NCBI GenBank assembly: GCA_035530655.1
Contig: DATKUK010000102.1
Span: 143,199-207,198, forward strand
Direction: 5' to 3'
Length of the DNA: 64,000 nt
Source: DATKUK01 sp035530655
Lineage (GTDB): Bacteria > Planctomycetota > Phycisphaerae > UBA1845 > DATKUK01
The notes under the pieces are model-generated. The model saw only the letters and a program-made list of their open reading frames with translations. It did no database searches and was not told the origin of the DNA. Positions 7,119 to 16,100 of the stretch are shown one piece after another. Position 1 is the first letter of the stretch. Each line of letters begins with the position of its first letter. Both the position numbers and the translations under genes were made by a program.

Positions 7119-8117
7119 TTACGTTGCCCATCGTGAGAAGTCCACGTCGACAAACGGGACATCGTTCTCGAAACTGCTCTTCATCCAGGCGAATGTCCTG
7201 TCATGGCGGCCGACGCTTCCGAAGTCCTCCGTCGCACAAGGGGAAGTGGCGAGCATGGAGAGCTCTCTCGCTTTCAGGAAGAGAGGCAAGGACGCTGCCC
7301 ATCTTCGGTCCAACACGTGTTCCTGCCGGTAGCCTTCCATGAACGCATCGAGGAACTCTGCGGCACGCAGGGCCGAGTCGCGCGGCTGGCTGTCCGGGGT
7401 CTTCCATACCCAGAAGAAAAGCGCCGAGCCGATCTCTGACGCCAGCCCTGAGTAGTGGGCACATTCAAAGTCGATAACCACGGGACCGTCCGCCGACACG
7501 AGAACGTTGCCGCCGTGCAGGTCGTTATGTACGGGACCGTGGTCGACGGCAGGTAATTCCTCCAACGCCGCGCGCAGCTCGATGCACCTGGCGATCACGC
7601 GAGGCATCGACGGGTGTATGACGTCCGCCGGCGACTTGAACCAGGGCATGTCCGACCACATGCTCAGTTTGGCGCCGGCCGCGGCAGGCGAGTAGCCGAG
7701 GGAAACGCGATGCATCTTGCCGGCCAGCCGCCCGACAGGGCCAATGACCTCGCGGCTGTTGGGACACTCCTGCCACAGCCGACCCTCGATCCTTTCAAGG
7801 CAATAGGCGCTGACGTGCCATCCGTCCACGACCTGCGACTCGATCAGATTACCGTCGAGCGATCGGCATGGTTGCGGAACCGCGACGCCGCCGGCGTGGA
7901 GATGCGCCATCCAGTCAATCTCGCCGAGCAACAGCGGGTGGCGACTCTCGGCGGACGGAAGCACCTTGAATATGACCTCACCCGTCGGCGCCGGAGACCT
8001 GTAGACAAAGTTCCGGTGATCTTGTATCAGCGTAAGCGAGTTCATGGCCAAACCGAAACGTTCAGCCAGTTCTGGCAACGCACCGGTCAGAAGAATCTGT
8101 CTCGATCTATCGTCCAT
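7119..8117 (-). CDS. Aminoglycoside phosphotransferase-like (APH/choline kinase fold) protein
   Basis: The 332-residue protein shows the kinase catalytic motif GPVHNDLHGGNVLV (H-x-D-x-x-x-x-N) and then VVIDFECAHYSG, where DFE stands for the metal-binding DFG. The N-lobe has EVIFKVLPS with the likely ATP-binding Lys and DHRNFVYR. This is the phosphotransferase enzyme family (APH), which phosphorylates aminoglycosides, homoserine, choline or related small molecules with ATP. Real antibiotic resistance cannot be inferred. I chose ATG 8117 (MDDRSRQ); a TTG at 8156 is in frame. It is the rightmost gene of the same-strand array. Confidence 0.75.
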   Translation of the reverse strand: MDDRSRQILLTGALPELAERFGLAMNSLTLIQDHRNFVYRSPAPTGEVIFKVLPSAESRHPLLLGEIDWMAHLHAGGVAVPQPCRSLDGNLIESQVVDGWHVSAYCLERIEGRLWQECPNSREVIGPVGRLAGKMHRVSLGYSPAAAGAKLSMWSDMPWFKSPADVIHPSMPRVIARCIELRAALEELPAVDHGPVHNDLHGGNVLVSADGPVVIDFECAHYSGLASEIGSALFFWVWKTPDSQPRDSALRAAEFLDAFMEGYRQEHVLDRRWAASLPLFLKARELSMLATSPCATEDFGSVGRHDRTFAWMKSSFENDVPFVDVDFSRWAT

Positions 8118-8579
8118 GGGGCGCAGCAATCTGGTGCTTTCCCATGCTTCTGTCAAGAACCGCGAACATCGGCCAGTGGAAGCTCAGGAAACCGCTCCAC
8201 TGGGTTGCCGATGCTGTCTCTCCTGGCCCGCGATCGAAGACCCCCTTGAGAAACGACGCGAGCCTCGCGCCTGTTGCGCAAACGAGTTAATCCTGCAATT
8301 GTGCGGGGCCAACCTCGCCGCAGAGGTCGGACGCTTCGGCAAATGCTTCCAGGTTGACGGCGGACAGCAACAGGATGCCGACAATTGACTTCCGGGTCAG
8401 AAACCAATGGACCACCTCGTGGACCGGGGTGAAGGCCAGAACCTACGGATCCGGACCGCCAAGCACGCGGACAAACGCTTGCCGAACCGCTAGCCTGCCG
8501 GACAATAGAACGATGATAGCTCGCGACGGTCGCGGGTAGGAGTTGTCTGGGAAACCCCGGCTAAAGGATAAGCAGGACT
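8118..8579. other. Intergenic, no gene or integrase found
   Basis: This 460-bp stretch is where an integron integrase and attI would be expected for a minus-strand array. I see no tyrosine-recombinase motif (R..H-R..Y) in any frame, and no recognisable attI. A small minus frame (8153-8407) is arginine-rich and looks non-coding. The promoter of the following galactosidase gene probably lies near 8480-8570 (AAAGGATAAGCAGG just before the ATG is a plausible ribosome site). Confidence 0.5.
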
Positions 8580-10655
8580 ATGACGGATAGCACACCAATG
8601 GTTCTGGCTGCGACGCCGGGCGAGGCGACGCAGTTCTGTCACCGTGATGGCAAGTTCTGGATCGCGCGCCTGTGCGGAATGATTACAGGGAAACAGGGCG
8701 AAGATGCCGGCCCGGCGCGCACGCAGGGCGTGGCTCTGGTCAATGCCGATGGCCGGCGTTGCGAGGGCAGCGATCTGGTGCTGGAAGGCGTGGAGGAATC
8801 GGACGGCACTGTGGTGTGCCGCTGGCGAGTCGGGGATACGCCTCTACGCCTTGCTGTGCGTTGGCAAGAGTGCCCAGACACCGGGGTCGTCAGCCGACGC
8901 GACACGCTGACGAATACGGGCGCCGCAGAGGTGGCTGTGACACGCTGCTTGGCGCGGGTGAGCTTTCCTCCCGGCCGCTACGAGTGCTACACCCAGGCGA
9001 GTCGCTGGGCCAAAGAGAACCAGGGCGCCTGGCAGCCGCTGCACGCCGGCATTGCCCTGCGACATGCATGGGGTCGTACGACCGAGGAGAGCACGCCTTA
9101 CCTGGCCATGCGCGCCATCGGCGCGCACCAGGGCGTGGTGTTCCATGTTCTGCCTTGCGGCAACTGGACGATCCGGGTGAGCCCAGTCACGGCGGGGGGT
9201 GAACTGCCGTATGCCGTGGTGGAACTGGGTCTGGCCGACGAGAACCTGCATCGGGTGCTGCAACCCGGAGAGGCGCTCGATCTGCCGGAGACCCTTTTCC
9301 AGCCCCTGCCGCAGGGCGAGCCGCATCTCGCCGCGCCGGCACTGCATCGCTATCTTCTCGCGCACCATCTCAACGGCGCCAAGGCCCAGGCGCCGGTGGT
9401 GTACAACACCTGGTTCGACCAGTTCGACACCCTGGACGTGCTCCGTTTACGTACGCAACTCGCAGTGGCGAAAGCGCTCGGGTGTGAGGTGTTTGTGATT
9501 GATGCCGGTTGGTACGGCGCGGGCGGCCCGAACTGGTCGGCGCAGGTTGGCGACTGGCGGGAGAAGACCGAGGCCGCCTTCCGCGGGAAGATGCATGGCT
9601 TTGCCGAGGAGGTCCGCGCGGCCGGATTGGGCTTTGGCCTGTGGATGGAGCCGGAGCGATTCGGCCCTGACGCCCCGATCCGCAACGAGCATCCCGAGTG
9701 GTTCGTTCCGGTGGGCGACATGGCGCGGATAGACCTTACCCAGCCGAAGGCCTACGCCTATCTGCGTAGCGAGATCGGGCGGCTGGTGGAAAACTATGGG
9801 CTTGCGTGGATGAAGATTGACTTCAACTTCAGTCTCGACGCCGACGCCTCGGGCACCGAACTTGCAGACTACACGGCAACGTGGTACCGCCTGCTCGACG
9901 AGATACGCGAGGCCTACCCCCAGACGTTCTTCGAAGGCTGCTCGAGCGGCGCCATGCGCGGTGACCTGGCCATGCTCTGCCATGTGGACGGCCACTTCCT
10001 CAGCGATACGGTCAACCCAACAGACATGCTGCGGATTTCACAGGGCGCCTGGCTGCGCCTGCCGCCCGGCAGGCTCGCGCGCTGGACCGTGTTACGTTCG
10101 GCGGGCAAGGACCTGCTGCCACAACGGAAGGGGGTTGCCGCGCCGGAGGCGATCTTGAGCCCCGGCTGGACAGGCTGGGAGTTGGCGGAAGTGGTTGACC
10201 TGGATTTTGCCCTGTTGGCCGCCATGCCCGGCATGATGGGCTTAAGCGGCGATCTGGCTGGTCTCGGGGAGGCGTCGCGAACGCGGATCGCCGAAGGCAT
10301 CGCCTTCTTCAAACATTGGCGGCGCTTCATCGCGGGTGCTGTTGCCCACTTGCTGACCCCGCCGGAACCGCTCACATCTCGCGAAGGGTGGATCGGCGTG
10401 CAACTGCAAACTCCCGGCGACGACACCAGCTTGGTGTTTCTCTATCGCCTGGGCAGCGCCGGCGCACCGCCGCAGCTGCGGCTGTATGCACTTCAGCCGG
10501 AGGCCACATATGCCGTCACGCGCGGTTTTGACGCCCGAGCGACAGGCGCGCCGTTGCGGGGGCAGGCGTTGATGACTGAGGGCCTTCCTGTCGCTGGCTT
10601 GATCGGCGGCCTTGGGTGTCCAGCAGAGATCTTCGTGGTGCGCAGGACTGTTTGA
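8580..10655 (+). CDS. Alpha-galactosidase, GH36 family
   Basis: The protein has 691 residues, close to the usual length for GH36. The N-terminal beta-sandwich runs to about residue 270, followed by a TIM barrel starting VVYNTWFDQFDT and EVFVIDAGWYG. WMKIDFNF holds the likely nucleophile, Asp414 (the family reads KWDxN/KxD). FEGCSSG follows, and HFLSDTVNPTD holds the likely acid/base, Asp476. It hydrolyses alpha-1,6-galactosides such as melibiose or raffinose. There is no signal peptide, so it acts in the cytoplasm. It stands alone between the array and the enolase gene, with no transporter beside it. Confidence 0.85.
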   Translation: MTDSTPMVLAATPGEATQFCHRDGKFWIARLCGMITGKQGEDAGPARTQGVALVNADGRRCEGSDLVLEGVEESDGTVVCRWRVGDTPLRLAVRWQECPDTGVVSRRDTLTNTGAAEVAVTRCLARVSFPPGRYECYTQASRWAKENQGAWQPLHAGIALRHAWGRTTEESTPYLAMRAIGAHQGVVFHVLPCGNWTIRVSPVTAGGELPYAVVELGLADENLHRVLQPGEALDLPETLFQPLPQGEPHLAAPALHRYLLAHHLNGAKAQAPVVYNTWFDQFDTLDVLRLRTQLAVAKALGCEVFVIDAGWYGAGGPNWSAQVGDWREKTEAAFRGKMHGFAEEVRAAGLGFGLWMEPERFGPDAPIRNEHPEWFVPVGDMARIDLTQPKAYAYLRSEIGRLVENYGLAWMKIDFNFSLDADASGTELADYTATWYRLLDEIREAYPQTFFEGCSSGAMRGDLAMLCHVDGHFLSDTVNPTDMLRISQGAWLRLPPGRLARWTVLRSAGKDLLPQRKGVAAPEAILSPGWTGWELAEVVDLDFALLAAMPGMMGLSGDLAGLGEASRTRIAEGIAFFKHWRRFIAGAVAHLLTPPEPLTSREGWIGVQLQTPGDDTSLVFLYRLGSAGAPPQLRLYALQPEATYAVTRGFDARATGAPLRGQALMTEGLPVAGLIGGLGCPAEIFVVRRTV

Positions 10656-10767
10656 AGAGACGGAGATGGCCATCTTCGGCCCGGCAATACGGACTGACGC
10701 TGGCCGTTCGTCCGCCAGTGCTGCAACGGCGCGCGCAATCACCGAGCAATGGGTCAGCGAAACCCAC

Positions 10768-11355
10768 CTAATTCCGTGATGTGTCCACCGATCGCCCGTA
10801 GAGCCAGAACGCCGCGGCGACCATCGCGGCCGACAACACCAGCAGGACCGCCCGTGTGTTTGGCTCGGCGAAGACTCGCTTCCACGCTACCTGAGGAAGC
10901 CAATCCAGCGCCGCACGCCACCATGGTGTGATGGATGTACCGGACTTCGACAGGGCAGCCCCCGTCAAGCCCCCCGTGCCGACCGAGGTCTCGGGAACGA
11001 CTGTCACGCGACGCTCACCGGGCCGGCGATAGTTGAGCACCGTTTTTGCCAGCTGCTCGTTTACCGCTGGATCGCTGCGAATGGCCGCGATCGCCTGCTG
11101 TGTCTGAGCAAGCTCCCCGTCGAGCCTCGCGTACTCCGCTCGCATCAGCTCTTCCTGCTCGAGCAGGCGCTCGTGCTGCTGCGCGATGGGCACAAGAATG
11201 CACGCGGCAAACGTCGCCCCAGCCATCAGCAGCAACACCCAGAACATCAGCACGTCGCCCACCGGCTGCGGCCTTGCGCGCTCCGCCGGCGCGCGCGATG
11301 GGATCGCACGACGAAGTCCCGCGGTCACACTGCCCATGTGCCGTTTGCCGGTCAC
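10768..11355 (-). CDS. FtsB/DivIC-like septum-formation protein (probable)
   Basis: The 195-residue protein has a cytoplasmic basic N-terminus, a transmembrane helix (VLMFWVLLLMAGATFAACILV, split here by reading as residues ~34-54), and a coiled-coil stretch rich in Glu/Leu (QQHERLLEQEELMRAEYARLDGELAQ, residues ~60-85). A second hydrophobic helix lies near the C-terminus (AVLLVLSAAMVAAAF). FtsB lies downstream of enolase in many bacteria, and here the gene starts one base inside the eno stop (GTG 11355) or at ATG 11337. The extra C-terminal helix is unusual for FtsB, so the assignment rests on topology and synteny. Confidence 0.5.
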   Translation of the reverse strand: MTGKRHMGSVTAGLRRAIPSRAPAERARPQPVGDVLMFWVLLLMAGATFAACILVPIAQQHERLLEQEELMRAEYARLDGELAQTQQAIAAIRSDPAVNEQLAKTVLNYRRPGERRVTVVPETSVGTGGLTGAALSKSGTSITPWWRAALDWLPQVAWKRVFAEPNTRAVLLVLSAAMVAAAFWLYGRSVDTSRN

Positions 11356-12644
11356 TACTTGTTCCAGTACCGCCCGCCGTAGACGGCGTCCTCGCCAAGC
11401 TCTTCCTCAATCCGCAGCAGGCGGTTGTACTTGGCGATGCGGTCGGTGCGGCAGGCGCTGCCGGTCTTGATCTGGCCCGCATTGGCCGCCACGGCGACGT
11501 CGGCAATCGTGGTATCCTCGGTCTCGCCGCTGCGATGCGAGATGACAGCCGTCCACCCGTTGCGCATCGCCAGGTCGACGGCGGCGAACGTCTCGGTCAA
11601 TGTACCGATCTGGTTGAGCTTGATCAGAATGCTGTTGGCCGCCCGCAGCTTGAGCCCACGAGCCAGCCGCTCGGTATTGGTCACAAACAGATCGTCGCCC
11701 ACCAACTGCACCTGCTGGCCCAGCTTGGCGGTCAGCTTGACCCACCCGTCCCAGTCGTCCTCCGCCAATCCGTCCTCAATCGAACGGATCGGATACTTGT
11801 CGCACCAGCCCGCCCAGTGGGCCACCATGTCGTCACTACTGACCAGTTTGTCCGGATCGCTCTTGAAGAAGCGGTACTTGCCCGCTTTGCCGTCGAACAT
11901 CTCGCTGGTAGCCGGGTCGAGGGCCACGAAGATCTGCTCGCCGAGCTTGTAGTCGGCCTTGGTCACCGCCTGCTCGATAACCTCCAGGGCCTCCTGATTG
12001 CTCGACAGGTTCGGCGCGAAGCCTCCCTCGTCGCCCACGTTGGTGTTGTAGCCCTTGTCGGAGAGCACCTTCTTGAGCGAATGGAAACACTCCGTCGCCC
12101 AGCGCAGCGCCTCACGGAACGAGCTTGCTCCCCACGGCTGGATCATGAACTCCTGGAAGTCGACGTTGTTGTCCGCGTGCTTCCCGCCGTTGAGAATGTT
12201 CAGCATGGGCACCGGCAGCACGTGGGCCTTGGCCCCGCCCAGGTAGCGGTAAAGCGGGAGCCCGCACGAATTGGCCGCCGCCTTCGCCGCTGCCAGCGAA
12301 ACCGACAGTATGGCATTGGCGCCCAACTTACCCTTGTTGGCCGTCCCATCCGCCTCGATCATCGTGCGGTCGATCATCTCCTGGTCGGCTGCATCGAGTC
12401 CTAGGACGGTTTCGGCGATCACAGTGTTGACGTTCTTAACAGCATTGAGCACGCCCTTGCCGCCATAGCGGGCCTTGTCGCCGTCTCTCAGCTCGACGGC
12501 CTCGTGTTCGCCGGTGGATGCCCCGCTGGGGACGATGGCCTCGCCCATGGCGCCGTCTTCCAGCAGGACCGTTGCCTCGACGGTAGGATTGCCCCGCGAG
12601 TCAAGAACCTCGCGTCCGTAGACCTCTATGATTGTACTGCTCAT
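11355..12644 (-). CDS. eno: Enolase
   Basis: The full-length protein has 429 residues and converts 2-phosphoglycerate to phosphoenolpyruvate in glycolysis. Clear motifs: REVLDSRGNPTVEA at the N-terminus, VPSGASTGEHEAVELRDGD (substrate loop), NGGKHADNN, the metal ligands in FVALDP and SIEDGLAEDDWDGW, and the catalytic Lys region ILIKLNQIGT with SHRSGETED near the C-terminus. It is the first gene of a two-gene unit with the FtsB-like gene, which overlaps its stop codon. Confidence 0.97.
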   Translation of the reverse strand: MSSTIIEVYGREVLDSRGNPTVEATVLLEDGAMGEAIVPSGASTGEHEAVELRDGDKARYGGKGVLNAVKNVNTVIAETVLGLDAADQEMIDRTMIEADGTANKGKLGANAILSVSLAAAKAAANSCGLPLYRYLGGAKAHVLPVPMLNILNGGKHADNNVDFQEFMIQPWGASSFREALRWATECFHSLKKVLSDKGYNTNVGDEGGFAPNLSSNQEALEVIEQAVTKADYKLGEQIFVALDPATSEMFDGKAGKYRFFKSDPDKLVSSDDMVAHWAGWCDKYPIRSIEDGLAEDDWDGWVKLTAKLGQQVQLVGDDLFVTNTERLARGLKLRAANSILIKLNQIGTLTETFAAVDLAMRNGWTAVISHRSGETEDTTIADVAVAANAGQIKTGSACRTDRIAKYNRLLRIEEELGEDAVYGGRYWNK

Positions 12645-13124
12645 CGTGTCACCTCACCGCCGATGGGCCCTGTGGCAGTTATCGGCCCATCGACTCAAAT
12701 GCCTCAAATGTCTGACAGCCAAGGGTTTGTCACGCAATACGCAAGATTCGCCACTATAAGGCGGGGGTTGGCGGCGTCAAGAAGACGCGCTGCCGCCGGG
12801 CCAGGTGCCACGTGCTGAGGCGGCGCGGCGGTGTCTGATAATGTCGGCCAGCGGAGGTCGTAGCGCCCAACCCCTCGGCTACGAAGGGACTTAGGCGCTT
12901 TCGGCTCTTGGTCGCCAGTGGAGCGGCGGCTACAATTCGAGTAAAGAGGGGTACCGTTGCGGCAGCGACGGGATGTGCCCGGGGTGGTGTTGCGCGTGCA
13001 TTGGCTGGCTGGTGGTCTGACGCCAGCCCGAGCATGTGCGTCGCCGGGAGGCCCTGGAGGGGCAACGTGGTAATGTCCGACAAGTCCAATACCTTTAGGG
13101 AATTGGCGGAGCAAGGGCATAAAC
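12645..13124. other. Divergent promoter region, no gene
   Basis: This 480-bp gap separates the divergent eno and repeat-protein genes. It must hold both promoters. I see no protein or RNA gene. Short frames on both strands (for example 12754-13089 and 12908-13135) lack domains and good ribosome sites. The stretch 12765-12830 is GC-rich with several short inverted repeats. Confidence 0.5.
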
Positions 13125-16100
13125 ATGATTCGTAGTTTCATCGCAGGTGGCATGAGGTGGCGACTCGTTTTAACCGGCTTACTGGCATTGCCCGCCCTGA
13201 CATGCGTGCAGCCACCCGAGCGCCTCACACCGGAAACAGAGCCCTTCGATCTGAGGATTTCGGTGTCGCGGCCGGCCGAGGACGTTGTTTTCAGCGATGC
13301 CGAACCGGTCGAGATTCGCTGGTCGGACCTGGGCCCCTACGATCTGGACGGCGATGGCCGCCTGAACGACCCGCCCGATGGCTCGACAGTGATGATCCAG
13401 CTCGATCCAGACCCCAACGATCCTGACAGTGGCAATGAAATCGACGTGCTCGGCCCGTTCGATGCCGTGCCCGACGACGACCTGTACGAATTCGACGGGC
13501 TGGATGCCGACGGCGAGATCGTAGAGGCCGGCGTCTACTACGTGTTGGCGACCATGGATACGGGCGACGAGACCTTAACAGACGCGTCGCTGGGCACGAT
13601 CCGGGTGCCTCTGGCGTTCAGTGAGCCGGAGACCGACGTCGAGCTGAATATAGTGGACGACTCGACCACCATCGCCTGGACGGCCGACGACGGAGGCATT
13701 GCCGGCGGCACGGTCGACTTCGGGCTCGATCCGGACCCGGTCGATCACACCGACGAAGGCGAGGGCGAGGATGAAGATGAGAAGTACTTCCTCAAGGGCC
13801 AGCCGCTGACCGACGGCGATTTTACACTCAGCGGTGCGGTGATCGGCAGCGCGGGCATTGCAGATGGCACGTACTACCTGTTCGCCCGGATCGAACAGCC
13901 CGGATTCGACACGATGTACATCACCTCGCCGGTCCAGATCACGATCGGGGCGTTTGGCCCGCCCACGCTGGAATTCGTGGACCTGGACAATGATGTCGAG
14001 AAGATTGTGGGCGATATCGTCATTATTAAGTGGGAAGACGACGACGCTGACGACAACGCCAAGATCGATCTGTTCGTCGTTGATGACGTGACCGGGGACG
14101 AAGTGCAACTGCTTAACGATCGGCTTGAGGACGCCGACGGCTCTCAAGACAGGTACAACTGGAACACCACCGGGATGCGGCCGGCAGCGTATCGTGTGAA
14201 GGCGACCATCTCGGATGACACCTCCACGGTCGAGGTCGTGGCGGACGGGAAGATCATCCTGCGGTCGTGCACGGACTGCCCGCTCATCACCATCACGTCG
14301 CCGGCGGCGGACGTGGATGGCATGGTGATGAACAGAATTCGGATCCGTTGGCAGGACGACACCCCCGTGGCCGGTGCGAAGGTTGCGCTGTACTACGATG
14401 ATGATCCGAACCCCATGGAAGCGGCTGAAACGGGCGATCCCGAGGTGCGCATCACCCCGGTAGACGGGCTGCCGGGCAATCTGGACGGAACCGATGCCGA
14501 CAGCTTCGAATGGGTGCTGCGGCCGGACGATCTGGCCCAACCGGCCGTGCCGGGGGGGACCTATTGGATTTTCGGGTATATCGGTAAGGCGCAGGTACCT
14601 GTACCTCCAAGCATCAGCACTCACGGCTACTCCGTGGCGGCGGGTAAGGTGACGGTAGATGATTCCCCGCCGGAGTTGGAGTTCATTGGGCTGGCCGGCG
14701 ACGTCGACGCGATTGTCGGTGACACGATCATCATCGAATGGGAGGACCGGGATCCCGACGACAACGCCAAGATCGATCTGTTCGTCGTTGATGGCGTGAC
14801 CGGGGTCGAAGAGCAACTGCTCAACGACCGGCTAGAGGACGCCGACGGGCTACAGGACGAGTTCGATTGGGATACCACGGGCATGCGGCCTGCCGTGTAC
14901 CGTGTGAAGGCGATCATCTCGGATGACACCTCTACGGTTGAGGTCGTGGCCAACGGGAAGATCATCCTGCGGTCGTGTGCGGACTGCCCGCTCATCACCA
15001 TCACGTCTCCATCTGGGGATATAGACGCGACCGCGGTAGATAAGATCGAGATTACCTGGCAGGACGACACCCCCGCAGCTGGTGCGAAGGTCGCACTGTA
15101 CTACGATGATGATCCGAACCCCATGGAAGCGGCCGATCCCAACGAGACGCGTATTACTTTGGCGAGCGGGCTGCCGGGCAACCCGGACGGAACCGATTAC
15201 GATGACTTCGAGTGGGACTTGCGGCCGGAGGACCTGACCGAACCGGCGGTGCCGGCGGGTGAGTATTGGATCTTCGGCTACATCGGCAAGAGCGATGTGC
15301 CCGAGCCGCCGAGCACCGATATCGATGGTTACTCCGTCGCGGCGGGCAAGGTGACAGTGGGCAACACGCCGCCACAACTGGAGTTCACCACGCCAGGAGA
15401 CACGGACGAAACGCTCATCATCGATGATCCCAACGACCCAAACAGCACGGATCTGACGATCAAGTGGAACTCGCGCGATGCCGACGACCCGATTACGATC
15501 GAGTTGTTCATCGACCTCGACGGCAACCACGACAACGGCAACGAGCGGCCAATCAACACAGCCACGATCAATGCTGACGTCGGTCCGGAAAGCGACGAGG
15601 AAGAGTGGAACAATCCCTCGGATGGTGTTGTGGATGCTTCGGGCGCAGCCGTGCCGCCAGGTGAATACACGCTCTTCGCGCTGGTCGACGATGGCATCAA
15701 TGACCCAGTCGTTGTCGAAGCGGAAGGGAAGATTATCATCCAATCGGGTCCCGGCAGCCAGCCGCAGATTACCATGGTCGAGCCGTTGGTGGACGTATCG
15801 CCCACGGTCGGCAGCCCGATCCTCCTTTCGTGGCAGGATGACAACACCGTAGCCGGCACGAAGATCCAGCTACGCTACGATGACGATCCGATCCCCGATC
15901 AGGGCACGGAGACGGGGGACAACGAGGTCAACATCGACGCGCTTCGCGACGCCAATCCGGACGGCTCGGCGGATCAGTTCTCGTGGTCGTGGCATCCGGA
16001 CCCGAGCGTTAATCCAGCCAACATCCTCCTGCCAGCCGTGCCGGAGGGCGAGTATTACGTCTTTGGGTACATCGGCGGCGCCGACCCGGTGAACAGTCCG

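Noticed and set aside
7119..8117. Calling the APH-like kinase an antibiotic-resistance gene
   Set aside because: Only fold-level kinase motifs are seen; many relatives act on sugars, choline or homoserine.
8153..8407. 84-residue Arg-rich frame as a possible recombinase remnant
   Set aside because: No tyrosine-recombinase motif; composition typical of random GC-rich DNA.
13575..14816. 413-residue frame antisense to the repeat protein
   Set aside because: It is the complement of Asp-rich repeat codons and repeats with them; no independent coding evidence.
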